Of a DNA stretch of 64,000 nt, positions 9,620 through 20,917 are shown piece after piece (position 1 is the stretch's first letter; the number at the start of each line of letters is the position of its first letter). The stretch lies in NCBI GenBank assembly GCA_003833135.1, contig QZLH01000011.1, positions 221,536 to 285,535 of the forward strand, written 5' to 3'. The DNA is from Oehlia diaphana. Lineage: Eukaryota; Glomeromycota; Glomeromycetes; Glomerales; Glomeraceae. The notes below the pieces were generated by a model that was given only the letters and a program-made list of their open reading frames with translations, ran no database searches and was not told where the DNA came from. The position numbers and the translations under genes were made by a program.

Positions 9620-12600
9620 ATGAAAAATAATACAAAGATTTTCCGTTGCATTCCTCCTTCACCAAATTGGTTCTCGTTTAATATTGCTTCATTATCTCCA
9701 GAAACAAAATTGTTTGCATACGCTGCTTCTACTACTATATTTCTTCTAAATTCTGAAACATTACAATATGTCGGACATTTATCAGGACATTCTAGTAAAA
9801 TAAACGCGCTGGATACAGCTGGCACTTTATGTGCTAGTGGCAGCTCTGACAAAACTGTAAGGTGTTGGGATATGGAGAACCAACAGCAAATCGCGTCCCT
9901 GACTTCTTTCAAGGTATTTTTGAATTATTTTAAATCATTTCATATTTTCGATGCGATTATTTCTCATTTACATTATATTAGAGCGATATAAATGCTGTTG
10001 CATGGACTACAGATAGGCAATTAATTGTATCAGGTACTATTTCGGATAATTATTAATGAATTCACATTTATCGCGCTTAATTGTGTAATCTCATTTTATT
10101 AGGCGACAAACCTGGGGATTTAACTATTTGGAATCCTAATAATAATAAGATGAACAAATGTTATTTTATTCAATCGCCTGTCGATTGTATTGCCGCATCA
10201 CCAACTCATCATAGACTAATGGCAGTCGCGTAAGTTAACATGATGTATATTAAAATTTAATCTTGTTTGATTTGAAATATTTATCATGAAAATTTCACGT
10301 TTCACTAAATCTATTTCAGTTTTCGTAATGGTGCAATCCTTGTTATTAACATTGACTCAAATTTGAATGGTCATATTATGCGTCGATTAAATGGTCACGA
10401 TCTTGAGATTCAAAGTTTATGTTGGGAACCAGGTAACTAACTGTTAGACTACTTTTAGCTCTTTCAGAATTTATTGATTTAGATTAAAATCGATTAATAA
10501 CCTTTTAATAACCATTTAAACTAGGAAATGATATAACTTCTGGATATACACGGTTGGTTTCTGGATCTAGAGATAAAACGGTACGCATTTGGAATGTTGA
10601 AGAAGAAAAACTTGCAAGAACAATCAATATGCCAGGTCCTTCGCCTCATTTGACGGATCAACAAAAGGGAAGATTATTCATGTCCACCGTATGGATTCCC
10701 GGAAAGAATTGGCTGATTTCAGCTTCATATATGTAAATATAAATTGTATCCTTGGGAATAAATTTTTTTTGCCACGCTAACTGCTTTTTCAAAGATATTT
10801 TATTAAATTTTTTTTTTTCTTTTTACTTACAGGGGAGATATTTATATGTGGGACCTTGATATTTCACCGGCAAAATTCCAAAAATTTAATCTCCATAGTC
10901 GTCCTGTTTTTACAATGCAATTTTTTTCTTGTGGCAAGAAAATGATTACAACTTCAATGGACCGTCAGGTTTTTGTTATATTCATATATAATTTAATCTT
11001 TTAAGTTACTTATTAACATAAAATTATTTATTAGATAATCATATGGAACATTACCGAAAGAAAACCCATAGTTGCTGCGATTACTAATTCTCAATCTATT
11101 AGCGACTTAACCATTTCACCTGTGGATCCATATAAACTGGCAATTGGAGGTGGGGATAGTTCAGTTAAGATATGGAAGTTCGCAAGTCTTCAAAATTCAT
11201 ATGATATTTCATTATATTATAAGGGCCTTAAAACCAAAATATCTAGTGCAAGTATTTTAATTAATAATTATATGTTATTTTTTACTATTTTTTTTTTTTT
11301 AAAAAAAAAAATAACTTATCATATCTATTTGTTACTTCTACATAAAGTTAAAATATCATCCAACTAAGGAAGGATTATTTGCTTATGGGACTGATATTGG
11401 TACAATTGGTTTGTTTGATGAATTCCAGAGCGATAAGAACTTTAAAACCTTTACTTCTTATCATAAGAGCAAAGTGTATTCTATTCAATGGTGTATGCCA
11501 GAATGGTTAAATTGGTCAAAAGAAGAGTCACCGGGAGCGTTCGTTCTTAGTTGCGGAGGCGATGGACAAATATTACTAAGTGACACCGCTAAAATCAAGG
11601 CACCATCTATTTCCGTCAATGATATGATTAAAGAAGTTAACGCAGATTGGATACAAATCTTGAAGGTAAAATTTGAGAAACACTCATAAACTTGCATTTT
11701 ACAACTAAAAAGCATGTTTTTTTTTAGAATAAATCTGGATATTTACCAAAACGAAGTGAAATTGCCGTACATCCTACCGGCAAATATTTTGCCGTTGGTA
11801 ATGTTGACGGGCGGGTAGAAGTTTATGAATTACCTTCGTTAAAAGTCATATATCATAATGTTGGACATCGCGCCACGATTAATAAGCTTTCATGGTGCCC
11901 TCCAGGTTTGTTGTTATGCATCATATATTGTGATAATTTGTCTCTTTAATAATTATATTTTGTAATCTTTTAGATGCTGAAGGAAATTCTTTTCTAATTG
12001 CATGTGGATCAGATGATACATTAGTTACAATTCATGATTTAAGCGATCCGGAAAAATTAGCTTCTACGGGTAATTATTTTTAACTGTTTGTTAATCGGGA
12101 TTAATTTAAATTAATGTTGATTGATTCACACACGCACACATATATATATTGCGTTTATTATAGTTTACATTCCAACATCGTCAAGTAAACTAGTTCTTAA
12201 AATGCACAAAAGAGGGGTAACCGGCATCTCATGGTGTCCAACTAATACTACTAAGCTTCTTTCTTCGTCATTTGATGGAACAGCTATTGTAATTAAATTA
12301 TATTAATTGTTTTATGAATTTGTTGGACACTTGTGCTAATTGATTTTCTATTTTCAAGGTTTGGAATTTATTGGATGGTTCTCCAATTTCTCTATTTTGT
12401 GGACATCAACCCCAAAGTCGGTTATTTTGTACAGAATGGAGTTTGCATGATGAAGATTTAGTTTTTACTGCAGGAGATGATGCAATGTGTATTGCTTGGA
12501 GGCCCAGCGAGAATATCTATAAGCATAATAAAGGTATCGTTAAAATTTCCGTGCTAGTTTTGTTTCCTTTAATGGATCCAAATAATAATATAAATAATAA

Positions 12601-14576
12601 TGATAAAAAAAAGACGCACCAAATGAAAACAAACCAAAATCGGTCTTGTTGAATGAAAAATCGTCATCTTCGACGCAAAGTATAGTGTCAACAGAAGCTG
12701 TGGATGTTCAATCAACGGTAAAAAAAGATACTGTTGTGCCCACAGAAGTTGGACGCAAACCGGACAATCGGTCATCCAAAAAAACTAAAAAATTAAAAAA
12801 TCTATTTCCTGTTAGTTCTATTCCCGCTCGGCGTAAGAATCTTCAATATAAGATTTTTGAGCTTGCACATAAATTATATGGAGGAGAATGGGAAAAAGCT
12901 ATGAATTTATGGGATGGCAAGGAATCTGATAAAGAAAATATCGTCGATTCACAAAAGTCGACGTTCGACCAGCTCTTCTTTGGAGATAAATACATGGCAA
13001 GGAAAGTTATGTCAAAAGAAGGTATAATATATTCATATTTATTTATTTCAATTTAATAAACTTCATTAATTATTAAATATTTAACGTATTTTGGCAGTTG
13101 CAACACATAATGAAACAGGCGCTACTTTCAATTTGGGTGGCTTGGAGGCAAATCCTGCAATTTTATTAGATTTATGGTCTAGTAATTTCGCCTCATTGGT
13201 TAAACGTACCGAAGACACCGAGGAATTTTCTGAGCAAGACTGGATGATTCTTGCTCTTAGTCCTATTGGTAAGAGCTCTTTTTATAGGACTAAGTATGTT
13301 AAATAGAACAAGCAGAATGTTTATTTTTATGTTAATTCGCAGCTGGACGAGATGTATGGCTGTCTATGATGCGTCGGCAGGCTCAAAAGCTCGCAGCAAA
13401 AAACGATCATCACGGATCTGTTATGTGTTGGATTGCGTGTGGAGAAATACGTGAAGCAATTAAGATTTACCATAGAGCTGAAATGTTCCGGTAAATCAAT
13501 AATTAAAAAATTTTTTTCAAAACGAACGGTTTATAAAAAAAAAAACATATGCTAACATCCCTACCTTTAGTGAAGCTATAGCTCTAGCAAAGCAACGACT
13601 TTCTGATGATGATCCTATCTTTTCTGATTTATATAACTCATGGGCGATTCAACTAGAAAAGGAAGAGGCATACGAACAGGCTGCCTTGTGGTAGCTATAT
13701 TATGAATTTTCATTTGATTGTGCATGACTTTTGTTATATGTAAACATGAGTATTTTTTTTTCTTTATTAAGCTTTAACTAATATTGTCTATTTTGGTTCA
13801 GCCACCTCGTGGCAAAAAAAGAAAATTCAGTGCATTACGTATTGAACACTTTAGCACGTCGAGGAGACCCTTCTTCACTTCGCGCTGCAGCAAGCTTAGC
13901 ATTAATGCTTAAAGATGATTCTGCTGAAGAACGAATACGTCGTTATCATGAAAGGGAAGAAGAAAAAAAGGCATCAAATATGGAAGGAAATTTTTCTGAA
14001 ATCCAATCATTAAATTTGCAATCTTCAAGCGCCTCAGACATGAAACATAAATCTTTGGGAAAAAGTGATATTAATGGCATATCAAGTTTAGACGAGTCAA
14101 CATTTGGTTCAAATTCTACAAATATGATACCCAAGGCTGATGTAGAAATTAAGAAAAAGTATATTGATGAAAAGGATTATGAACCATCCTTTGGATCTGT
14201 AAGTGACGAAAAGAGCATGAAGCATGGGTCCTCAGAAACCAAAACTGATATAGAAATTAAGAAAAAAGATATTAATGAGAGAAATCATGAATCATCAATG
14301 GAATCTGTAAGTGACAAAAAGGTCAAGAATTTAAATAATAATTTAACAGATGTACCATTTGATGGAAATGACTCTTTAGAGTCATCTCATGACGTAACTG
14401 CACCTCAATACATAGAAACAACACAACTTAATAATAATATTACAGACAATCATGAATTTATACTGGATAAAGAAGTTGATTATGTAGAAACGCGTATTAC
14501 AAATAATAAAAAAGTGATTATCGATCCTGGACAAATTGAAATCAGTTTGAGTTCAGATGAAGAGATTGAAATATAG
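9620..14576 (+). CDS. Gemin5-like WD40 and helical-repeat protein
   Basis: Seventeen exons join in frame for 1218 residues: 9620-9913, 9982-10033, 10103-10229, 10320-10432, 10525-10732, 10833-10968, 11035-11247, 11348-11665, 11728-11905, 11974-12069, 12164-12288, 12359-12533, 12614-13021, 13098-13268, 13343-13490, 13571-13690, 13802-14576. The start IPPSPNW matches the Gemin5 N-terminus. WD40 repeats fill about 1-680 (SGSSDKTVRCWD, SGSRDKTVRIWN, YHPTKEGLLAYGTD). Residues about 800-1020 form a helical region resembling the Gemin5 TPR-like dimerisation module (GRDVWLSMMRRQAQKLAAK, REAIALAKQRL). The last 180 residues are low-complexity with a twice-repeated IEIKKK block. Gemin5 binds snRNAs for the SMN complex and also ribosomes in animals. 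Human Gemin5 is longer (about 1508). The intron after 11247 has GC-AG ends. Confidence 0.82.
11248..11347 (+). other. GC-AG intron in the Gemin5-like gene
   Basis: No GT donor here keeps the frame to the next exon, whose conserved text LKYHPTKEG must start at 11348. The site AGT|GCAAGT, an almost ideal GC donor, gives phase 0 on both sides. The intron is 100 nt with an A/T-rich tract before AAAG. Confidence 0.75.
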
Positions 14577-15115
14577 GCGATTTACTAATGTAAAATAATG
14601 ATAATGTTAAAGAAATTTTACAATTAAATTAAAGATTAAAATCGAATGATTTATTAATGAATAAAGTTAAAAATGTATCAAAAACTGCGTCACAACATCG
14701 GCGTAATCTGTCGGTGTAACCTTGTACAGTTGTAGTAGTTTCCGACTGGGGACAGCCGTAAAATAGTTTTAAAAAAAGATCACTGATTTTGATCTTTGAA
14801 AAGAAAGTATAAATTTGTGTATCAAGATTATATCTGGCGTGTATTATTTGTATAACGGTTAGTTGTCTCCTCCAATCAAATTTTTTTATCTTTTGCCCGA
14901 TCTTTCCATCTTTTGAAGGACCATTTCACAAATAATTTAATTTCAGTTTTGGTTTTTCCTCCTTCACTTTTATTAACTGACCTTTCATTTTTCGTTTGCA
15001 TTTTTTTCTAGTCATCTACTTGTCACTTTTTTTTTTTTTTTTGTTCTCAAGCTTTTATCACGACGCAAACTTAATTTTTTTTTAACGGTTTATTATTCCT
15101 TTTTAATAATATAAA
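14577..15115. promoter_or_regulatory. Intergenic region upstream of V-ATPase subunit c
   Basis: Holds the 3' region of the Gemin5-like gene and the promoter and leader of the V-ATPase gene. Several pyrimidine-rich runs precede the start codon at 15116. No coding signal is seen. Confidence 0.4.
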
Positions 15116-16189
15116 ATGGCTGAACCAACACCAAACTTATGGTTAGTAGATTTGTTTTGATGTAAATTCGTCTCGGCTTGTTTTTGTTAATTAACCAATT
15201 TGCAAATATAGCCCTGTCTATGCCCCAATCTTTGGTGCTTTGGGATGTACTTCCGCTATTGTATTTACCTGTAAGTAATTTTATTTTTTCTGGTTTAGTA
15301 TAATTCTATAGTTAATAATTTTAAAAAAATATTTACTATTATTAAAACTTTGAGATTAGAATTTTATGGGGGAAATATTTTTTGTATATTATTTCGTAAA
15401 GAGTTCATGTCAGCTTTAGACTATGTTTCACATGAGAAATTATTGTTCACGTATTTTTATATGTTAGAGATGCTTTGAAGTTATACATTAATTTAAACAT
15501 TCTTATTTTTGAAAAAAAAAACAAAGGCTTCGGAGCAGCATATGGCACAGCCAAAGCCGGAACAGGATTATCAGCTATGGGAGTCTTGCGTCCTGATTTA
15601 GTTATGAAAGCTATTGTACCAATTGTTATGGCTGGTATTATTGGTATTTACGGATTGGTCGTATCTGTCTTAATTTCTGATGGTCGTAAGTATCTCTTTC
15701 TTTTATAATATAATGAATTTAATGTCTACATTTGTTAATGTTCCAATATATTTTATACAGTTAAACAGGAAATGGCATTATTTACGTAAGTAATTCAATG
15801 TTTGAAATCATTTTTATCAAATGATTTTCTTTTTGTTTTAACGATCAATGCATTGATTTCTAGTGGATTTATTCAGCTTGGTGCTGGGTTAAGTGTCGGT
15901 CTTGCTGGTCTTGCAGCTGGATTCGCTATTGGTGTAGTTGGTGATGCTGGTGTACGAGCTACTGCACAACAACCAAGATTATTTGTTGGTATGGTAAGTA
16001 TACTAGAGTTTAAAAAAAAAACTTTTTTCATTATTTTTTTCTCAATGGAAAATGATAAAGTGAATTCTAATTAATTTTTTGACTTTTTAGATTCTTATTC
16101 TCATTTTCGCCGAAGTATTGGGTCTTTATGGTTTAATTGTGGGTCTTATCTTAAATACCAAAGCAAGTGGTGGCGACGTTAAATGTTAA
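15116..16189 (+). CDS. VMA3: V-type ATPase proteolipid subunit c
   Basis: Six exons (15116-15141, 15212-15270, 15527-15685, 15761-15785, 15864-15993, 16091-16189) code for 165 residues. The protein forms the membrane ring that carries protons through the vacuolar ATPase. Four membrane helices are visible: [16 protein letters not shown], the [10 protein letters not shown] segment, the glycine-rich [18 protein letters not shown] segment and the last helix [19 protein letters not shown], whose glutamate is the proton-binding residue. Length equals the family norm (about 160). Exons 1 and 4 are very short (26 and 25 nt). The two-fold c-subunit repeat is intact, with [11 protein letters not shown] and QPRLFVGM at matching loops. 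Confidence 0.95.
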
Positions 16190-16633
16190 ATAAAATAAAA
16201 TTTAAACATTATGATATTTTTATACTAGATTCTTTTTTATACTTTGTATTCTCTTACCTCTAGTTATATCTTGTATTTTTTACTTATTAGTAAATTGATA
16301 ATTTGATTTATAATAATTATAGTACCGAAAAATGAATTATGTAAAAAAAAAATAAATATATTTACAGATAAACATAATTTATTTTAACTAAAGTCTCGAT
16401 TTTTCAATCTTTTATTTATTATAATAAAGTCGTATAGTTAGTTTCATTACTAACTAGTCTTTAAACGAATACGATATTTTCGATTTTTATGTTTGATAAC
16501 GTCTATATTTTTCACGCTTTTCTTAATAAAAATTAAAGTATGTAACTAATTTCGGAAGGATATTAATAGTAAAAAATTGTCTTTCATGATGAAAGCAAAA
16601 TCAAAGAAAGAAAAATTACAATATTATTTATTG
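16190..16633. other. Convergent intergenic region
   Basis: Lies between the 3' ends of the V-ATPase c and RPB12 genes. It is A/T-rich, with no coding or RNA-gene signal that I can support. Confidence 0.5.
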
Positions 16634-17027
16634 TTAACGAGCTTCAAATTGGACCACTTTATCAAATACAAGTCAAATTAATAATAATATGTAAAATAAC
16701 AAATCAAAGATTGAAGTAAAGAAGAGAGACTTACTCTTTTTTGTTCTCTGTTTATACATAATTCTATGGCCACATTCTTTACAACGTAAAGGTTCTTTCG
16801 GTCTTATTTCATTTTCCGCCCCACAATCTTTTAATATAGATAACATAATATACGATTAAAACTCATTTTAAGAAAAGTATGAGTAGTTGAATTTCAGAAA
16901 GTTAAATACCTGCACAATTATATAACATTTTTGCTGCAGCATCGCTTGCTCTTGGTGTCGCTTGATTAACAGGACCTGGAGGTGGAGGGGGACCTCCTTG
17001 TGGACCTTGATATGCTTCTCTATTCAT
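16634..17027 (-). CDS. RPB12: RNA polymerase subunit RPABC4 (Rpb12)
   Basis: Three exons (16910-17027, 16735-16827, 16634-16656) give 77 residues. This is the small zinc-binding subunit shared by RNA polymerases I, II and III. The zinc ribbon is complete: YNCADCGAENEI, then LRCKECGHRIMYK, two CxxC pairs, and the conserved end MVQFEAR, coded by a 23 nt last exon. A proline/glycine-rich N-terminal extension of about 30 residues precedes the ribbon, as in many fungal and animal forms. It is divergent from RAD51. Confidence 0.95.
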
Positions 17028-17357
17028 ATTGTTTACTTTTAACCTCCTAAAATTAAATTAATGTTGACTAATGCGGTTTCACACCCTTGAATTGCCACCA
17101 GTATGTATACACAATGAGACGAACTCTGGAACAAAGTTAAAATTGGAGGGGGCTTACAATGTCGTTAATTTCTTAATGCCTTAATGACGTAACGCCGGCC
17201 ACAAAATCACGTGATATAACACGATCATATATGTTATATTGACATGGGAAAATCAGATCAAACACGTGTTTTACAAGTTACTTCTTTGTTCTCTTCTAAG
17301 AACCAAATCTTCTAGGTTTTTTTTTTTTGCAATTTTTGCAAACTCTATTACTTAAAA
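17028..17357. promoter_or_regulatory. Divergent promoter region of RPB12 and RAD51
   Basis: 330 bp between two start codons. It has higher GC than most gaps and includes CACGTGAT near 17210 and ACACGTGT near 17260, both E-box-like palindromes. Whether a factor binds there is not known from the sequence. Confidence 0.45.
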
Positions 17358-18916
17358 ATGGACAACGAACTTAACGAAGAAACTTATGAGGAGGAAACCG
17401 AGGAAACTGAACATGAACCTACACATATTCCAATTCAAAGACTTGAGGTTTAGTCTCAAACTACATATCCAATTTTTAACGTGTAACTTTTTGGTTTAAC
17501 CTTATAATATGAACTTCTTTTAATATTTTGTAGGAATTTGGAATTAACGCGTCGGATATTAAAAAACTTACGGATAACGGTTTCCATACAGTTCAATCTG
17601 TAGCTTATTCTCCACGAAAAGTCTTACTAAATGTTAAGGGACTTTCTGAGGCCAAAGTAGATAAAATCCAAGGAGAAGGTAGAGCTGTAATAATTATATT
17701 ATACTATTATTTTAATTTAATATTTTGAAAATTTAATTGTTTTCTTAATAGCTTTCAAGATAGCACCAATGGGTTTTCTTTCTGCAACAGAAATTCAAGC
17801 AAAAAGACGCGATACTCTTTATATAACAACAGGATCAAAAGAGTTGGATAAACTTCTTGGAGGTATTGCATAATTCAATGATTTCGATATTTAAGTAGAT
17901 AAATTATAATGAGAATTTGATCGTTTAAAATATCGCAATTTCAATAATAATATTTAGGTGGCATTGAGACCGGATCAATTACGGAAATATTTGGAGAGTT
18001 TAGGACTGGGAAATCTCAAATATGTCACACAATGTCTGTGGCATGTCAAGTAAGAATGGCTTCAATAAATTGTTCTTTTAATTTATTGAAACTTAATATT
18101 TTCTTTTTTTTGCGGACAAAAGCTTCCTATTGACCTTGGTGGTGCTGAAGGGAGGTGTGTCTATATAGACACTGAAGGTACCTTCCGTCCCGAGAGATTA
18201 GTTTCCATAGCAGAAAGGTTTGGTTTGGTCAGTGAAGATGCTTTGGATAATGTTGCTATTGCAAGAGCTTATAACACTGATCATCAGATGACTCTTTTGC
18301 TACATGCCGCTGCCATGATGGCGGAATCGAGGTATAATAATGGAATTTAAAGTATTACATTAACACATTAATTCTGAGTTACGCTTTATTTGAAATTAGA
18401 TTTGCCTTGATGATTGTCGATAGTGCTACGGCATTATACAGAACAGATTTCTCTGGTCGTGGAGAACTTGCTGCGCGTCAGATGCATTTAGCTAAATTTT
18501 TACGAAATCTTCAGCGTTTAGCTGATGAGGTATTTATTTTTAAAAAAGCCTGTTATATATAATAATTATGCACTCTTTAAGTGATTTTTTTTTTTTTACT
18601 TTAGTTCGGAATTGCTGTTGTCATAACAAATCAAGTAGTGGCGAGTGTTGACGGTGCTGCTAGTATGTTTGGTGGTGATACAAAGAAACCCATCGGAGGA
18701 AATATCATTGCTCATACTTCCACGACAAGGTAATGTTCGTTGAATCTTTATAATTTGAATTTTATGTTGCTAATAAATTGATTTTTTGTTAGACTTTATC
18801 TACGTAAAGGCAAGGGCGAATGCCGAATTTGTAAAATTTATGACTCACCTTGTCTGCCCGAAGGCGATGCGACCTTTGCTATTTCAGACGGAGGTATTGT
18901 TGACGCAAATGATTAA
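17358..18916 (+). CDS. RAD51: DNA recombinase RAD51
   Basis: Eight exons (17358-17447, 17534-17678, 17752-17862, 17958-18049, 18123-18331, 18400-18529, 18605-18729, 18793-18916) code for 341 residues, the usual RAD51 length. It builds the nucleoprotein filament for strand exchange in homologous recombination. The N-terminal helix-hairpin-helix domain (about 30-85) is followed by the ATPase core with Walker [10 protein letters not shown], the segment [13 protein letters not shown], Walker [10 protein letters not shown], and loop regions ending [18 protein letters not shown]. The C-terminal [18 protein letters not shown] agrees with RAD51 rather than DMC1. The first 25 residues are strongly acidic. 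No frame breaks are seen. Confidence 0.95.
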
Positions 18917-19937
18917 ACAATTGAGAGCGAATTGATAGTTGGTGGAATATTGGGTGAGTGTTGGTAGATCACGTAGATCACCCGATTTTTAAAACTAATG
19001 GTAATATTTCTGACTCATATATAGTCTTGGAAATGTTATATTTTTATTTAGTTAATTTTATTTGAAACTGGTGTATTGACTATAGACATTTTTACAATAT
19101 TGGAAAAGTGGATCTTTGAGGTTATAAAATGGTATAACTTTTTAATTATTCCCAAAAGTTTTAAAAAGTAATAATAAATTGAGATGTGAATCATTTTCAC
19201 AAAAAAAAAAAAAATTGAAGCGGCAAAATTGTGAACACACGATACTTTGGTCGAATTACAAAACACATTCAGACTATGTCAAATAAATAAGAGTGGGAGT
19301 CTGATGATAAATACATTTAGTTTCAAGCTTGCGTAATACGCGTACTCTAAAAGCTTGATCTTTGAAAATTTAATTAAATACTGAAGTAGTTATTATTGAA
19401 GCTTTGTTATAAGGAATAAGTTAAGGAATAAGTTATATATACTTTATACGTGAAATACGTTTTTTACGCTATAGGAAAGATTATATATTTCATTTATTTA
19501 AGACTAGCCTATTTAGAATGTAAGAAATAATTTATATATTAATCTAATTAATATTTTAGTCAAATGGGTTTTAATATATATGTAATAGATTGAAAAATTA
19601 ACATTAATAAAAATAATAAAAATAAAAATGTATAATTTAAACCAATGCATTACAGAGATATTTTTCTATCTAAAGGCTTACTTGATTATTACTGATAAAA
19701 ACCATTTTTGTTATGTATTTTTATATTAATTTTTAGGAACTTTAGATAATATTTCTACTAAATATAATAGCTAATGAAATATAAAACCACTACAATTAAC
19801 TTCAATATCATTATTATTATCTGTTATTATTATCTGTTATTTTATAACACTTTTTGGATATGTTAATTTTTTTAATATTCATGTATATATAAAATTTATT
19901 AAAAAAGAAAAAAAAAATATTTTATAGTATAATTAGA
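18917..19937. other. AT-rich intergenic stretch
   Basis: One kilobase between the convergent RAD51 and TMEM234-like genes. There are long A/T tracts and a short duplicated block (ATTATTATCTGTT twice near 19810-19840). No gene or RNA signal is supported. Confidence 0.55.
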
Positions 19938-20727
19938 TTAATTGCTATTAACTTTACTATTAACACATAAACCAACACCAATTACAACAATTGCCATACC
20001 AATCCAAGATTCTTCAAAAAAAAAATAATTAATTATATTAAAACTAAATCAATTTTTAAAATATAATATAATAAATTATATTTACCTTTATGTCTAACTT
20101 CTTCACCAACTAAATTAGCTGCTAAAGTTGTAAATATGAATGTTAATGAATTTGTAATAGGAACTGCCAGTGATAAATCTAAATTAAAAAAAAAAATCAA
20201 AATTAATTTTTAATATAAATAAACCAAAATTCATAATTAAATTTATTTACCTGCTTGACCAAGTGTGTAATAATAAACTATAGATCCACTTAAATTTAAA
20301 AGTAAAGGGACAATATACTATATACATTTGTAATAATCATTAAATAGCTTATGAAAAAAATCATCCAATATAATTAATTTGTTTATATTACCTGCCATCT
20401 TGTAATAAGAAACCAAATCTCTGCTAATGTTTGATTAATCCAATTACTCCTTTTAATATTCTCTAACCCTTTAGATCCCTGTTTAATAAAAGGATTCGTA
20501 AATCCCCAACATATCGCCACTATAAATTTCAATTTTACATTAATCAAATATAATATAATTATAATACAAAGTAACGCGTTTACCTAAGAGAAAACCGAAA
20601 ATATTATCTTTAATATTTAACGATATATTAGATATTAAAGTATGTTAATAAAAATATTAACAAAATAAAATAAAATTTTTTATATTAAGTATATAATTTT
20701 ACTTGTTATTGAATTTTCTTCCATCAT
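19938..20727 (-). CDS. TMEM234-like membrane protein
   Basis: Six exons (20703-20727, 20584-20607, 20392-20519, 20251-20317, 20086-20178, 19938-20011) give 136 residues. Four hydrophobic segments fit the TMEM234 / EamA-like small transporter family: FGFLLVAICWGFTNPF, then LLLNLSGSIVYYYTLGQA, the conserved DLSLAVPITNSLTFIF and a last segment WIGMAIVVIGVGLCV. The loop LVGEEVRH agrees with the family. No substrate is established. The first two exons are tiny (25 and 24 nt), so the N-terminus is less certain than the rest. The gene is divergent from the glutaminyl-tRNA synthetase gene, 190 bp apart. Confidence 0.85.
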
Positions 20728-20917
20728 GCGCCTTTATACACTTTATACATTGAATGATTGAACAATGAAGTCAAGAACTACAGTAATTATGAGTCATACT
20801 AGGTCATCACATAATCATCAGTATTTTAATTCATGGCGATAATCTAAATAATCACCGCAATCACCAAATCACGTTTTAATTTTCCACGAATTTTACGAAA
20901 CCCTAAACTGAATAATT

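Noticed and set aside
10746..10754. GTATCCTTG in the Gemin5-like gene as a possible U12 donor
   Set aside because: It lies inside an ordinary intron whose GTAAAT donor at 10733 keeps the frame, and the exon has already met a stop in its own frame before this point.
19048..19266. Open frame in the RAD51-TMEM234 gap
   Set aside because: A/T-rich, hydrophobic by composition, with no start context or partner exons.
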